Below, piece by piece: positions 8,324 through 15,710 of a stretch of DNA of 64,000 nucleotides; within the stretch, counting starts at the first letter, position 1; every line of letters begins with the position of its first letter. The DNA lies in the NCBI GenBank assembly GCA_942492795.1, contig OW818639.1, positions 992,001-1,056,000 of the forward strand, in the 5' to 3' direction. Both the position numbers and the translations under genes were made by a program. This stretch comes from RGIG3178 sp942492795. GTDB lineage: Bacteria; Bacillota; Clostridia; Christensenellales; QAND01. Below the pieces are notes generated by a model. That model had not been told where the DNA came from. It did not search any database and was given only the letters and a program-made list of their open reading frames with translations.

Positions 8324-9009
8324 GCGCGATATCGTTGTCAAACGTATCGTTTTACTATCCTGGCAATCCGGCGCTGTTTTCCGAATTATCGCTTGACGTG
8401 GAACAAGGCGAATGCGTGGCACTGTGCGGCCCATCCGGCAGCGGCAAAAGCACGCTGTGCTATCTGATCGCGGGCATCGTCCCGCGCTCTGTCGGCGGCG
8501 AGATACACGGCGAACTTCTGCTGTTCGGGAAACCCGTTTGCGATATGCAGCTGCATGAAATCGTGCAGACCGTGGGGATCGTTTTTCAAAACCCGGACGA
8601 TCAGTTGTTTTCGCCGACGGTGGAAGATGAGATCGCTTTCGGTCCGGAAAACCTCTGCATGACGCGCGAACAGATAGGCATTCGGATCGATAAAGCTCTT
8701 GAAGATGTCGGGATGGAGCGGTACCGCTTTGCCAATCCGAACGATTTGAGCGGCGGGCAGAAGCAGTTGATCGCATTGGCGGCTATGCTGGCACTGTCAC
8801 CGAGGATCTTGCTCTTTGACGAATCGCTCTCGCAGTTGGACGACGAAGCGACTTCCCGCATACTAGACGTTATCCGAACACTTCGGGCAAAAGGGCACAC
8901 CATCGTCATGGTGGAACACGATGAAGCGAATTTGGACATCGCCGACCGCATTTTCAGGTTGGCTGACGGAAAACTGACGGAGGTGCGCCGTGGCAAACCC
9001 GAACATTGA
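8320..9009 (+). CDS. ecfA1: ECF transporter ATPase 1
   Basis: 229 residues, a complete ABC ATPase of the EcfA/CbiO type. Walker A GPSGSGKST is near residue 37, the Q-loop is in VFQNPDDQLFSPTVEDE (typical of ECF ATPases), the signature is LSGGQKQ near 144 and the H-loop is in MVEHDE. Walker B reads ILLFDES, with Ser in place of the usual Pro. It pairs with the next gene as a heterodimer energising the S component at 5727 and EcfT at 9646. Translationally coupled on both sides. Confidence 0.88.
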   Translation: MSAISLSNVSFYYPGNPALFSELSLDVEQGECVALCGPSGSGKSTLCYLIAGIVPRSVGGEIHGELLLFGKPVCDMQLHEIVQTVGIVFQNPDDQLFSPTVEDEIAFGPENLCMTREQIGIRIDKALEDVGMERYRFANPNDLSGGQKQLIALAAMLALSPRILLFDESLSQLDDEATSRILDVIRTLRAKGHTIVMVEHDEANLDIADRIFRLADGKLTEVRRGKPEH

Positions 9010-9649
9010 GCTCGACGGCGCGCTGTACAAGTATCCGCGAAGCGGCTTTTGCGTGCGCTGCGAAGAATTGAAGCTGTATCCCGGTGAAATAACGTTTATA
9101 ACGGGGCCGAATGGCAGCGGAAAGACCACGCTTTCAAAAATGCTTTGCGGGATCCTTCCGCTTTTCGAAGGCGCGCTGCTGCTTCGCGGTGTGAATGCCA
9201 CCAAAAAATCGCTCGGCTATATCGGCAAAACGGTGGGCTATCTGTTCCAAAACCCTGAAAAGCAATTGTTTGCTACCTCCGTTTGGGAGGAACTTACCTA
9301 TGTCCCATTATTAAAAGGAGAACAGGAGCGGGAAGTATCCGAAAAAGCCGCCGAACTGCTCTTGACCTTTGGCATGTCGCACCTCAAAGACCGGAGCCCC
9401 TATAACCTGAGCCGGGGCGAAAAACAGCGGCTGGCGATCTGCGCCGTGCTGATGCAGGGCGCAAAGCACCTTATCCTTGACGAACCAACGACGGGGCTTG
9501 ATGTTGAAAATCGGACGATCCTACACGGTGTTTTCCAAACGATGCTGGAACGGGGCGTGGGGCTTTGTGTAATCACGCACGACAATGAGCTTAAACGCCA
9601 TTTCTCCGCCCGTGTCATCTGCGTTGTGCAAGGGATGGTGCAGGCATGA
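8990..9649 (+). CDS. ecfA2: ECF transporter ATPase 2
   Basis: 219 residues. It starts at GTG 8990 behind GGAGGTG, overlapping ATPase 1 by 20 bases. Walker A is GPNGSGKTT, the Q-loop region is LFQNPEKQLFATSVWEE, the signature is LSRGEKQ (Arg replacing the second Gly position), Walker B is LILDEPTTGLD and the H-loop is VITHDN. It is the second half of the ECF ATPase pair; the slightly altered signature suggests functional asymmetry between the two sites. Confidence 0.87.
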   Translation: MANPNIELDGALYKYPRSGFCVRCEELKLYPGEITFITGPNGSGKTTLSKMLCGILPLFEGALLLRGVNATKKSLGYIGKTVGYLFQNPEKQLFATSVWEELTYVPLLKGEQEREVSEKAAELLLTFGMSHLKDRSPYNLSRGEKQRLAICAVLMQGAKHLILDEPTTGLDVENRTILHGVFQTMLERGVGLCVITHDNELKRHFSARVICVVQGMVQA

Positions 9650-10371
9650 AAAGACTCGATCCGCGGATCAAACTGCTGTGCATTTTCCTGTGCACGTCAC
9701 TGGCGCTGGTTTACGAGAGCCTTGTGTACATGGCAGGGCTGTGCGCGTTTACCGTATTGGCTGCCTGGATACTGGGCGGAAACCTGCTTTCCGTGTGCAA
9801 AAAGCTACGCCATCTCCTGACGCTGCTCGTGTCCATCACGGTCGTACAAGTGCTGTTCGTCAGAACCGGCGCTGCGTTGGTATCGGTTGGCGGCGTTGCA
9901 CTTGTAACGTCGGACGGGTTTGTCAGAGGCATGCAGACGGTTTTTCGGTATATCGTAATCCTCTCGTCCGCATCCATCATGGCGGGAGAAAGCAGCCGGA
10001 AGACCATCCAATCCCTGATCCAATGCGGCATGCCGTATATGTTTGCGTTCATGTTGCAGATATCGCTGCGCTTTTTGCCGGTGTTTTCCCAGTCCTTTTC
10101 GGATGCGATGGTGTCGATCCAGCTCAGGGGCGTTGAGCTGCGCGAAATCAAGTTCAAAAAGCGGATCGGGCTGTATTCTCATCTGCTGCTGCCGGTGTTC
10201 GCGGACGCCATCCAGAAGAGTCAGAATCTTGCCATGACCATGCAGGCGCGCGGCTTTGGCGCGTACAAACGCCGTTCGAGCTATCTTTCGGTCCGCCTGA
10301 AAACCGCGGACTGGTTCGCGCTGGCGGCGCTTGTGGGCATGTTTTCGGCAGCTCTTGCACTTTATTTGTAA
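9646..10371 (+). CDS. ecfT: ECF transporter transmembrane subunit EcfT
   Basis: 241 residues with several membrane helices in the N-terminal half and near the C-terminus. Two coupling motifs of the Ala-Arg-Gly type are present, QLRGVEL near residue 160 and QARGFGA near 200; in EcfT these contact the ATPases. It overlaps ATPase 2 by four bases, completing a dedicated ECF module (S, A1, A2, T) in one operon. Confidence 0.88.
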   Translation: MKRLDPRIKLLCIFLCTSLALVYESLVYMAGLCAFTVLAAWILGGNLLSVCKKLRHLLTLLVSITVVQVLFVRTGAALVSVGGVALVTSDGFVRGMQTVFRYIVILSSASIMAGESSRKTIQSLIQCGMPYMFAFMLQISLRFLPVFSQSFSDAMVSIQLRGVELREIKFKKRIGLYSHLLLPVFADAIQKSQNLAMTMQARGFGAYKRRSSYLSVRLKTADWFALAALVGMFSAALALYL

Positions 10372-10395
10372 TATACTATCCGTATCGGAGGCGTC

Positions 10396-11151
10396 ATGAA
10401 AGCAATAGCAGTCAACGGGATATCCAAAACAGGCAAAACGACGGTTTGCGAAGCGCTAATAAGCGGACTTCGCAAGCGCGGCTACTCGGTGGGATCCGTT
10501 AAGGAGATCCACTTTGAAGAATTCAGAATCGATCCCATCCCCACGGCCAACACCAACCGTCACAAAGATGCCGGTGCGCAGCTGGTTACGGCGCGCGGAT
10601 TGTTTGAAACGGATATATTGTTTCAAAGCATGCTGCCCATCGATCAGATACTCTCCTATTACAGCCATGATTTTGTCGTTCTGGAAGGGGTCTCTGATTG
10701 CAATTGCTGCCGTATTGTCACAGGGCACGACGAGACAGAAGTTAACGCGCAGCTTGACGGGCGTGTCATTGCAGTATCCGGCGTCATCGCCAACAGCGGC
10801 GTCAAAGAAATAGCGGGGCATAGGGTATATCATGTGCTAAACGAGCCGGACGCCCTTGTGGATCTGGTGCTCGCCCGGGGATATGAACCGCTTCCCGATG
10901 TCGACCCGAAGTGCTGCTCTTTATGCGGATCATCCTGCCGTACGCTGGCAGAAAAAATTGCCCAACAAAAAGCAAACAGAAACGACTGCGTGCTGAGCTC
11001 ACAGGATGTAGAACTGACTGTCAACGGGCGTGAAATCAAACTGGTGCCGTTTGTGCAGCGGATTTTAAAAAACGCGGTGACAGGCGTCGCGGGTGAACTT
11101 GAGGGTTTTATGGAAAACAGCGAAATCGTCGTGAAGGTAAAGCAGCGATGA
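10396..11151 (+). CDS. MobB-like GTPase with C-terminal Cys-cluster extension
   Basis: 251 residues. The N-terminal 165 residues follow MobB, the P-loop protein of molybdopterin-guanine-dinucleotide synthesis: GISKTGKTTVCEALI (P-loop near residue 10), RHKDAGAQLV, and DFVVLEGVSD. After that there is a Cys-rich segment, CCSLCGSSC near residues 174-182, not found in plain MobB and likely to hold an Fe-S cluster or zinc, then a 60-residue tail. Presence in the ECF operon links the transporter to molybdopterin metabolism. It starts 24 bases after ecfT and overlaps the next gene by four bases. Confidence 0.75.
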   Translation: MKAIAVNGISKTGKTTVCEALISGLRKRGYSVGSVKEIHFEEFRIDPIPTANTNRHKDAGAQLVTARGLFETDILFQSMLPIDQILSYYSHDFVVLEGVSDCNCCRIVTGHDETEVNAQLDGRVIAVSGVIANSGVKEIAGHRVYHVLNEPDALVDLVLARGYEPLPDVDPKCCSLCGSSCRTLAEKIAQQKANRNDCVLSSQDVELTVNGREIKLVPFVQRILKNAVTGVAGELEGFMENSEIVVKVKQR

Positions 11152-11846
11152 TGGAAATCGATTGGGAATCTTTCTCGGATACGCCGGGCGTTTGCCTGCA
11201 ATCTGTGCGCAACGAGGTATGCCGTATCCTGCTGCCCGATGGCTCGGTCATCCGCAAACGATACAGCCGAAACGAGGGTTACCTGTATGAGATGCGGCAA
11301 TTGGCAAAATTGAAAGAAAAACGGGTCAACGTTCCGGACATTTTGCATCATGCACAGGGCATTGCATTTCTTGAGGATCTCGGGGATACCACCTATGTGG
11401 ATGTCTTGTGCCGGATCGACATGCAGGATGAAAACGCCGTTGAAAAACCCGCCAACGCGCTGATGCAATTCCTGTTTTCCTATTATGCTGCGACGGGATC
11501 GCTGCGGGGCGATGTCAATTTGCGAAATTTCCTGTATACCGGCGGCGTGTGCTACGGGGTCGATTTTGAAGAGCCGTCTGCACAGGGGCCTTGGGAAAGC
11601 GACATCGGGCGGTTGTTGGCCTATGTCCTCACGTATGACCCTGCGTTTGACGCGCGTTTTGCGGCTTTTGCGCATTCGCTGTGGAGGCAGAGCTTGGCAC
11701 GGGGACTGTGTGCCGAATCGATGTGGCAACACATGACAGCCGAGTTTGAACAGATGAAATCCCGAAGGGCCGCATTTGATCGTGTCTATGAAAAGGCTCT
11801 CCAGTTTGCGCCGGACTGGGAGGGTTTGCATGCGCACGGCGCTTAA
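11148..11846 (+). CDS. small protein-kinase-fold phosphotransferase
   Basis: 232 residues, shorter than most kinases. VIRKRYSR supplies a possible ATP-binding Lys. The catalytic loop reads LRGDVNLRNFLY (Asp and Asn in the HxDxxxxN arrangement, His replaced by Arg), followed by GVDFEEP with the metal-binding Asp. This resembles the aminoglycoside-phosphotransferase/Bud32-like small-molecule kinase fold. Placed in an operon with a secreted phosphoesterase and an importer, it could re-phosphorylate an imported dephospho-pterin. The fold assignment is moderate and the substrate is inference. Coupled to MobB-like (4-base overlap) and to the next gene (17-base overlap). Confidence 0.6.
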   Translation: MMEIDWESFSDTPGVCLQSVRNEVCRILLPDGSVIRKRYSRNEGYLYEMRQLAKLKEKRVNVPDILHHAQGIAFLEDLGDTTYVDVLCRIDMQDENAVEKPANALMQFLFSYYAATGSLRGDVNLRNFLYTGGVCYGVDFEEPSAQGPWESDIGRLLAYVLTYDPAFDARFAAFAHSLWRQSLARGLCAESMWQHMTAEFEQMKSRRAAFDRVYEKALQFAPDWEGLHAHGA

Positions 11847-12525
11847 TCTCATCACCGCCTATGCAGCTGTTTTGCTGCTCGCCGCCCTTGCCGTTATCTT
11901 TATTTTGGGCAGGATTTCCAACAAGTTAAGCAATACACGCATAAAAAAGCTCAATAGATCCCTGCGCAAAATGCATACGCCTCTGTGTTATGCGTTTTAT
12001 GTTTTCGGGCTTCTGCACGGACTGCTGTCAAGCGTTGCGCTGTTGTCCGTCAATGTGGGCAGCGCGTGTTATTTCGCCTCGCTTTTATTATGGCTTAACC
12101 ATGTTGTCCGAAAAAAACTGCCCGTTCCGTTTCTTCGGCTGCACCGCCTGTTATGCGCTGCATGCGTGTGTTTGACCATATGGCATCTTATTGATTGCAC
12201 GCCCTTGCTGCTGCCCCGCGTTGTACAGTCATGGTTTGTCGCGATGCCCGACGAGCGGTACCGCGACGGCGTATACAAGGCGGAAGCGACCGGATACAGG
12301 CCGCATCTTTGGGTGCAAGTGACGGTTCAGAACGGCCGCATCGCCGGAGTGGCGGTTGCCGAGCACTACGAGAAAGGCAAGGAATACTATGAGACCCCGA
12401 TCCGGGAAATTCCGCTGGCCATCGTGCGTGAACAGAGCACAAAGGTGGATGTGATTTCCGGTGCTACGAAAACCAGCCTTGGTATCATGGAGGCAACCCG
12501 TCTTGCACTCGTGCAGGCGCAGTAG
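11830..12525 (+). CDS. membrane protein with covalent-FMN-binding domain (NqrC/RnfG-like)
   Basis: 231 residues. About four helices in residues 1-135 resemble ferric-reductase-type membrane domains with scattered His. The C-terminal 90 residues form an FMN_bind domain: DGVYKAEATGYRPHLWVQVT and, near residue 210, VISGATKTS, the motif whose last Thr carries covalently bound FMN in NqrC/RnfG/NosR-type proteins. It should move electrons across or at the membrane outer face and needs an ApbE flavin transferase, which is not in the window. Start at 11830 chosen for the GGGAGGG site; the in-frame ATG at 11776 lies deep inside the preceding gene. Last gene of operon 1. Confidence 0.75.
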   Translation: MRTALNLITAYAAVLLLAALAVIFILGRISNKLSNTRIKKLNRSLRKMHTPLCYAFYVFGLLHGLLSSVALLSVNVGSACYFASLLLWLNHVVRKKLPVPFLRLHRLLCAACVCLTIWHLIDCTPLLLPRVVQSWFVAMPDERYRDGVYKAEATGYRPHLWVQVTVQNGRIAGVAVAEHYEKGKEYYETPIREIPLAIVREQSTKVDVISGATKTSLGIMEATRLALVQAQ

Positions 12526-12552
12526 GCAAATCCCGTTCCCATTTATGGCTGG

Positions 12553-12624
12553 ATTTGTGCAAATAATGATGCAGAGAATCCCAATCATGGTATACGAGCA
12601 CATTTGCGCCGTATTTGTGCAAAA
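12553..12624. promoter_or_regulatory. paired ATTTGTGCAAA elements upstream of leader 2
   Basis: ATTTGTGCAAAT (12553-12564) and ATTTGTGCAAAA (12613-12624) recur exactly 60 bases apart in the non-coding gap. Each is nearly palindromic. A TTGACG at 12639 and TACAAT at 12665 follow, a weak promoter with 20-base spacing. They may be binding sites of a regulator of the second operon. Confidence 0.35.
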
Positions 12625-12679
12625 ATAGGCTTTATCGTTTGACGGGTTTATGCTATCATTACAGTACAATTTCATATCA

Positions 12680-12776
12680 GTTACTTCGATCAAAATCTTC
12701 TAAAGAGCAATCCATGGGGTTTTGACGATAGGGTGTGTCTGGAAACGGATCCGCCTCCCGTATGGAAAGAAGTAAC
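12680..12776 (+). ncRNA. Moco/Tuco-type riboswitch candidate 2
   Basis: A 97-nt leader with a perfect 8-bp P1, GTTACTTC (12680-12687) with GAAGTAAC (12769-12776). P2 pairs TCAAAA with TTTTGA and extends by G-U pairs around the loop CTAAAGAGCAATCCAT. A second arm opens with AGGGTG, has stem GTCTG/CGGAT with a GAAA tetraloop at 12742-12745, and closes with CGCCTCCCGTAT then GGAAAG. The 3' string CGCCTCCCGTAT-GGAAAG is almost identical to the end of the E. coli moaA Moco leader as I remember it. Layout equals candidates 1 and 3. Confidence 0.8.
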
Positions 12777-12840
12777 GAAATGCTGAGAGGCATTTTTGTT
12801 ATATTGGGCTTTCCATGGAAATGGAAAGCCTATTAATTTT
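12777..12840 (+). terminator. expression platform of riboswitch 2 (two hairpins)
   Basis: First hairpin: AAATGC, loop TGAGAG, GCATTTTTG (12778-12797). Second: GGCTTTCCAT, loop GGAA, ATGGAAAGCC (12807-12830) followed by TATTAATTTT. Either could act as the terminator; the second stem is the stronger and ends about 26 bases before the start codon at 12856. Confidence 0.55.
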
Positions 12841-12855
12841 ATCGGAGGTTTTAGG

Positions 12856-13350
12856 ATGAAAAAAACAATTGGCATCATGTTGTCACTGGCAATGCTGCTG
12901 TCTCTGGCAGCATGCGGACAGGCCGCTCCCGAAGCAACGGCGACGCCGAAGGCCACCGCGACGCCTGCGGCAACACAGCAAGCAGTGAAGGACTGGACCA
13001 TCAAAATCGGCGATTACAGCCTGACCAAAGCCAAGGCGGCCGGTTTGACGTCCGTGACCAAAACGCTCAAGAAAGTCAGCAAAGACGGGTCGATGAAGGA
13101 CCAGAAGTGCACCGGCTATACCATCGCAAGCGTCCTTACCCTTGCGGGCGTCAAAGAGTATACCAAGATCACCGTTACGGCTTCGGACGGATTTACGTAT
13201 GAGCTTACAAAAGACCTCGCAAAGCTGGATTCGACGTTGCTTGTAATGGAGCAGGACGGCGAAGTTTATTCGATCCCGCGGCTCGCGGTGGACGGCAAAG
13301 GTTCCGATGCCTGGGTCAAGGATGTCGTAGAACTGAAGATCGTAAAATAA
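12856..13350 (+). CDS. lipoprotein with one sulfite-oxidase-like pterin-binding domain
   Basis: 164 residues. Lipobox LSLAAC (Cys near 20), a short Ala/Thr/Pro linker, then a single domain: YSLTKAKAAGL, CTGYTIASVLTLAGV, VTASDGFTYEL, LVMEQDGEVYSIPRLAV and AWVKDVVELKIVK. It is the same family as 4043, 5142 and 7802, here heading the operon of a FecCD-type importer. That the same domain family recurs with two different transporter classes, both behind the same riboswitch type, is the main clue that it handles a pterin-metal ligand. ATG follows GGAGG. Confidence 0.68.
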   Translation: MKKTIGIMLSLAMLLSLAACGQAAPEATATPKATATPAATQQAVKDWTIKIGDYSLTKAKAAGLTSVTKTLKKVSKDGSMKDQKCTGYTIASVLTLAGVKEYTKITVTASDGFTYELTKDLAKLDSTLLVMEQDGEVYSIPRLAVDGKGSDAWVKDVVELKIVK

Positions 13351-13394
13351 CCGCTTGACCAAGTCTGCAAAAACCATGGGAAAGGTTGCTGCTT

Positions 13395-13931
13395 ATGGCA
13401 CGCAAACAAATTCTGGCTGCGATTCTCTTCATCCTGGCGGTCCTTATGACGACAGCTTTCGGTACGAGCGCATTGGCCGGGGACGAGCCCCTGTCGCTGG
13501 ACAAGTCTTCGATTTCAAGCGGCCAGAAGGATGTGCCGCTGGATGTAAAGATTGAGCTTGTGTTCACCAACAACGTGGTAAACTCAAGCGTTGCCCAAAG
13601 CAATGCAAGCTGCTTCAAGCTCTTTGCGGGCGACACAGAGGTTCCCATCGACGTCGTGATGGCGGACGATCAGGTTGAACCGGACAAAAAGCGCATCGTT
13701 ACCGTCGTGCCAAAACAAGCGCTGCAAAAGGGCAGGCAGTATACGCTAGTAATCGGCAAGAACGTGACATCCAAGAACGGGCAAAGCATGGGCAGCGACA
13801 AAACAATATCCTTTACCACACAAGGCGCTGTTTCCTATACGTGGGTATTCATTGCATCGGCGGCGCTACTCTTAGCGGCTGCGCTGTGGATGATACGGAA
13901 GCGCAGGCATGAAAACAAACCGCAGAATTAG
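13395..13931 (+). CDS. secreted Ig-like (Big_5-type) domain protein with C-terminal membrane anchor
   Basis: 178 residues. Signal peptide (about residues 1-29), then one beta-sandwich domain of the bacterial Ig-like 5 type: LDKSSISSGQKDVPLDVKIE..., RIVTVVPKQALQKGRQYTLVI, KNGQSMGSDKTISFTT. A C-terminal helix (about 145-165) and basic tail (RKRRHE) anchor it with the Ig domain outside. It is probably an accessory surface component of the importer encoded next. The start at 13395 uses GGGAAAGG; it overlaps the permease gene by 23 bases. Confidence 0.65.
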   Translation: MARKQILAAILFILAVLMTTAFGTSALAGDEPLSLDKSSISSGQKDVPLDVKIELVFTNNVVNSSVAQSNASCFKLFAGDTEVPIDVVMADDQVEPDKKRIVTVVPKQALQKGRQYTLVIGKNVTSKNGQSMGSDKTISFTTQGAVSYTWVFIASAALLLAAALWMIRKRRHENKPQN

Positions 13932-14916
13932 ACTTTTCAAAGCAGCGATAACCGCTCTCCCTGTTATCGCTTTCCTCCTGGCGCTCGTGATCGGGAGATA
14001 TGAGCTAAGCCTCGGGGAGATACTCCGCCTGCTCATATCTCCGGATCGTCATGCCGATTCCGTGGCGTTCTCCATCCTTTTTGAGCTCCGGCTGCCCCGC
14101 GCGGTTTTGGGAATTCTCACGGGAGGCATCCTTGCGGCAAGCGGTGCGGGTCTGCAAGGCATGTTCAAAAACCCTCTTGTGGACTCCGGCATGCTTGGCG
14201 TCAGTTCCGGCGCCGGCTTCGGCGCGGTGCTTGGAATTCTTCTGTTCGGCAGCCAGTACATGGTGACGATGCTGTTCGCATTCGGGTTCGGACTTCTGGC
14301 TGTTGGCTTAAGCTACATGGTGGGTACAATCTATAAATCATCTCCCCAGCTCATGCTGGTATTGGGCGGCGTTATCGTTTCGTCGCTTTTTTCGTCGTTG
14401 ATCTCCATGGGGAAGTTCGTGGCCGATCCGTTTGATCAGCTGCCATCCATCGTGTTCTGGCTGATGGGAAGCATGGCGAACGCAGGGTTTGAACAGGTGC
14501 TCTATGCAGCCGTTCCGATCCTTATAAGCGCGGCAGGTTTGTCGCTTATGGGCTGGCGCATCAACGTATTGTCCCTGGGGGACAGGGAAGCGCATTCGCT
14601 TGGCGTTCCCGTTCCGTTGACAAAGGCGCTCGTCGTATTGTTTTGCTCGCTCGGCACGGCGGCGGCGGTAAGCCTTTGCGGCACGATCGGATGGGTCGGC
14701 CTTGTGATCCCGCACGTCGTACGCATGCTTTTGGGCAGCGACAACAAGGCGATTATTCCGTACAGCTTTTTGTTGGGCGGCGGATTTTTAGCGTTGATCG
14801 ATATCGTTGCCAGATCCGCCACCACGGCGGAACTGCCGGTCGGCATGCTGACTGCGTTTATTGGAGTGCCGTTCTATATCTTCCTGCTTCGCAAAACGAG
14901 GGGAGGCGGCTGGTGA
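13909..14916 (+). CDS. FecCD-family ABC importer permease
   Basis: 335 residues and about ten helices. Family motifs: FELRLPRAVLGILTGGILAASG, GLQGMFKNPLVDSGMLGVSSGAGFG, LGVPV and CGTIGWVGLVIPHVVRML. This class imports iron-siderophores, corrinoids, and, in MolBCA of Haemophilus, molybdate or tungstate. Given the riboswitch, Mo/W oxyanion or a pterin complex is likely here. The stop codon overlaps the ATPase start by one base. Confidence 0.88.
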   Translation: MKTNRRIRLFKAAITALPVIAFLLALVIGRYELSLGEILRLLISPDRHADSVAFSILFELRLPRAVLGILTGGILAASGAGLQGMFKNPLVDSGMLGVSSGAGFGAVLGILLFGSQYMVTMLFAFGFGLLAVGLSYMVGTIYKSSPQLMLVLGGVIVSSLFSSLISMGKFVADPFDQLPSIVFWLMGSMANAGFEQVLYAAVPILISAAGLSLMGWRINVLSLGDREAHSLGVPVPLTKALVVLFCSLGTAAAVSLCGTIGWVGLVIPHVVRMLLGSDNKAIIPYSFLLGGGFLALIDIVARSATTAELPVGMLTAFIGVPFYIFLLRKTRGGGW

Positions 14917-15701
14917 TGCCCCTTGTTGCTATCAGGGATCTGTGTTTCCGCTATGGGGATAAAGCAATCCTCGACAACGTTCAAATGTCGCTCGACGCCG
15001 GCGAAGTCGTGATGCTGCTTGGTCCGAACGGATGCGGTAAAACGACGCTTTTGGATTGTCTCATCGGCTACAAGAAATACAACAGCGGCAGCATCGAGAT
15101 TGAAGGGCAGGATGACAAAACGCTGTCCGTTGCGCAGCGCGCAAGACTGCTCGCCTATGTACCGCAAACTTCTTCCAATGTGTTTCCCTATACGGTGCTG
15201 CAAATGGTGCTGATGGGACGGACCCCGCATCTGGGACCGGCTGCCTCTCCGAATGGTGAGGATATGGAAATTGCACGCAACGCCCTAGGCAATCTTGGGA
15301 TCGGCGGGTTTTGTGAGAGGATTTATTCGAGCTTAAGCGGCGGGGAACAGCAGCTTGTTCTGATCGCCAGATCCATGGCGCAGGATGCTAGGATCATCCT
15401 TCTGGATGAACCCACGGCTTCGCTTGACATCAAAAACGAGTCGATGGTACTCGATAAGATATGCGAATTGGCAAAAACGTCCAACAAAGCCTTCATCATA
15501 GCGACGCATCAGCCAAACCATGCGTTTTGCTTTGAGAACAAACGTATAGCCATAAAGACAGCGCTGTTTTTGGACAGGCATATCCGTTATTTCGGCGTGC
15601 CGTCGCAGGTTTTAAACGAGCAAACCATCCGGGAAGTATACAATGTGAACTGCAGGCTGTACGAATTTGAAAACGGGCAAAAGACGATCATCGTCCAATA
15701 G
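14916..15701 (+). CDS. ABC importer ATP-binding protein (FepC/BtuD type)
   Basis: 261 residues. Walker A LGPNGCGKTT near residue 35, Q-loop YVPQTS, signature LSGGEQQ near 140, Walker B IILLDEPTASLD, H-loop IATHQPN. It partners the FecCD permease. The preceding GGGAGG places the start at ATG 14916 (a GTG at 14913 is in frame). Confidence 0.88.
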   Translation: MPLVAIRDLCFRYGDKAILDNVQMSLDAGEVVMLLGPNGCGKTTLLDCLIGYKKYNSGSIEIEGQDDKTLSVAQRARLLAYVPQTSSNVFPYTVLQMVLMGRTPHLGPAASPNGEDMEIARNALGNLGIGGFCERIYSSLSGGEQQLVLIARSMAQDARIILLDEPTASLDIKNESMVLDKICELAKTSNKAFIIATHQPNHAFCFENKRIAIKTALFLDRHIRYFGVPSQVLNEQTIREVYNVNCRLYEFENGQKTIIVQ

Positions 15702-15710
15702 GGAGGGTTT

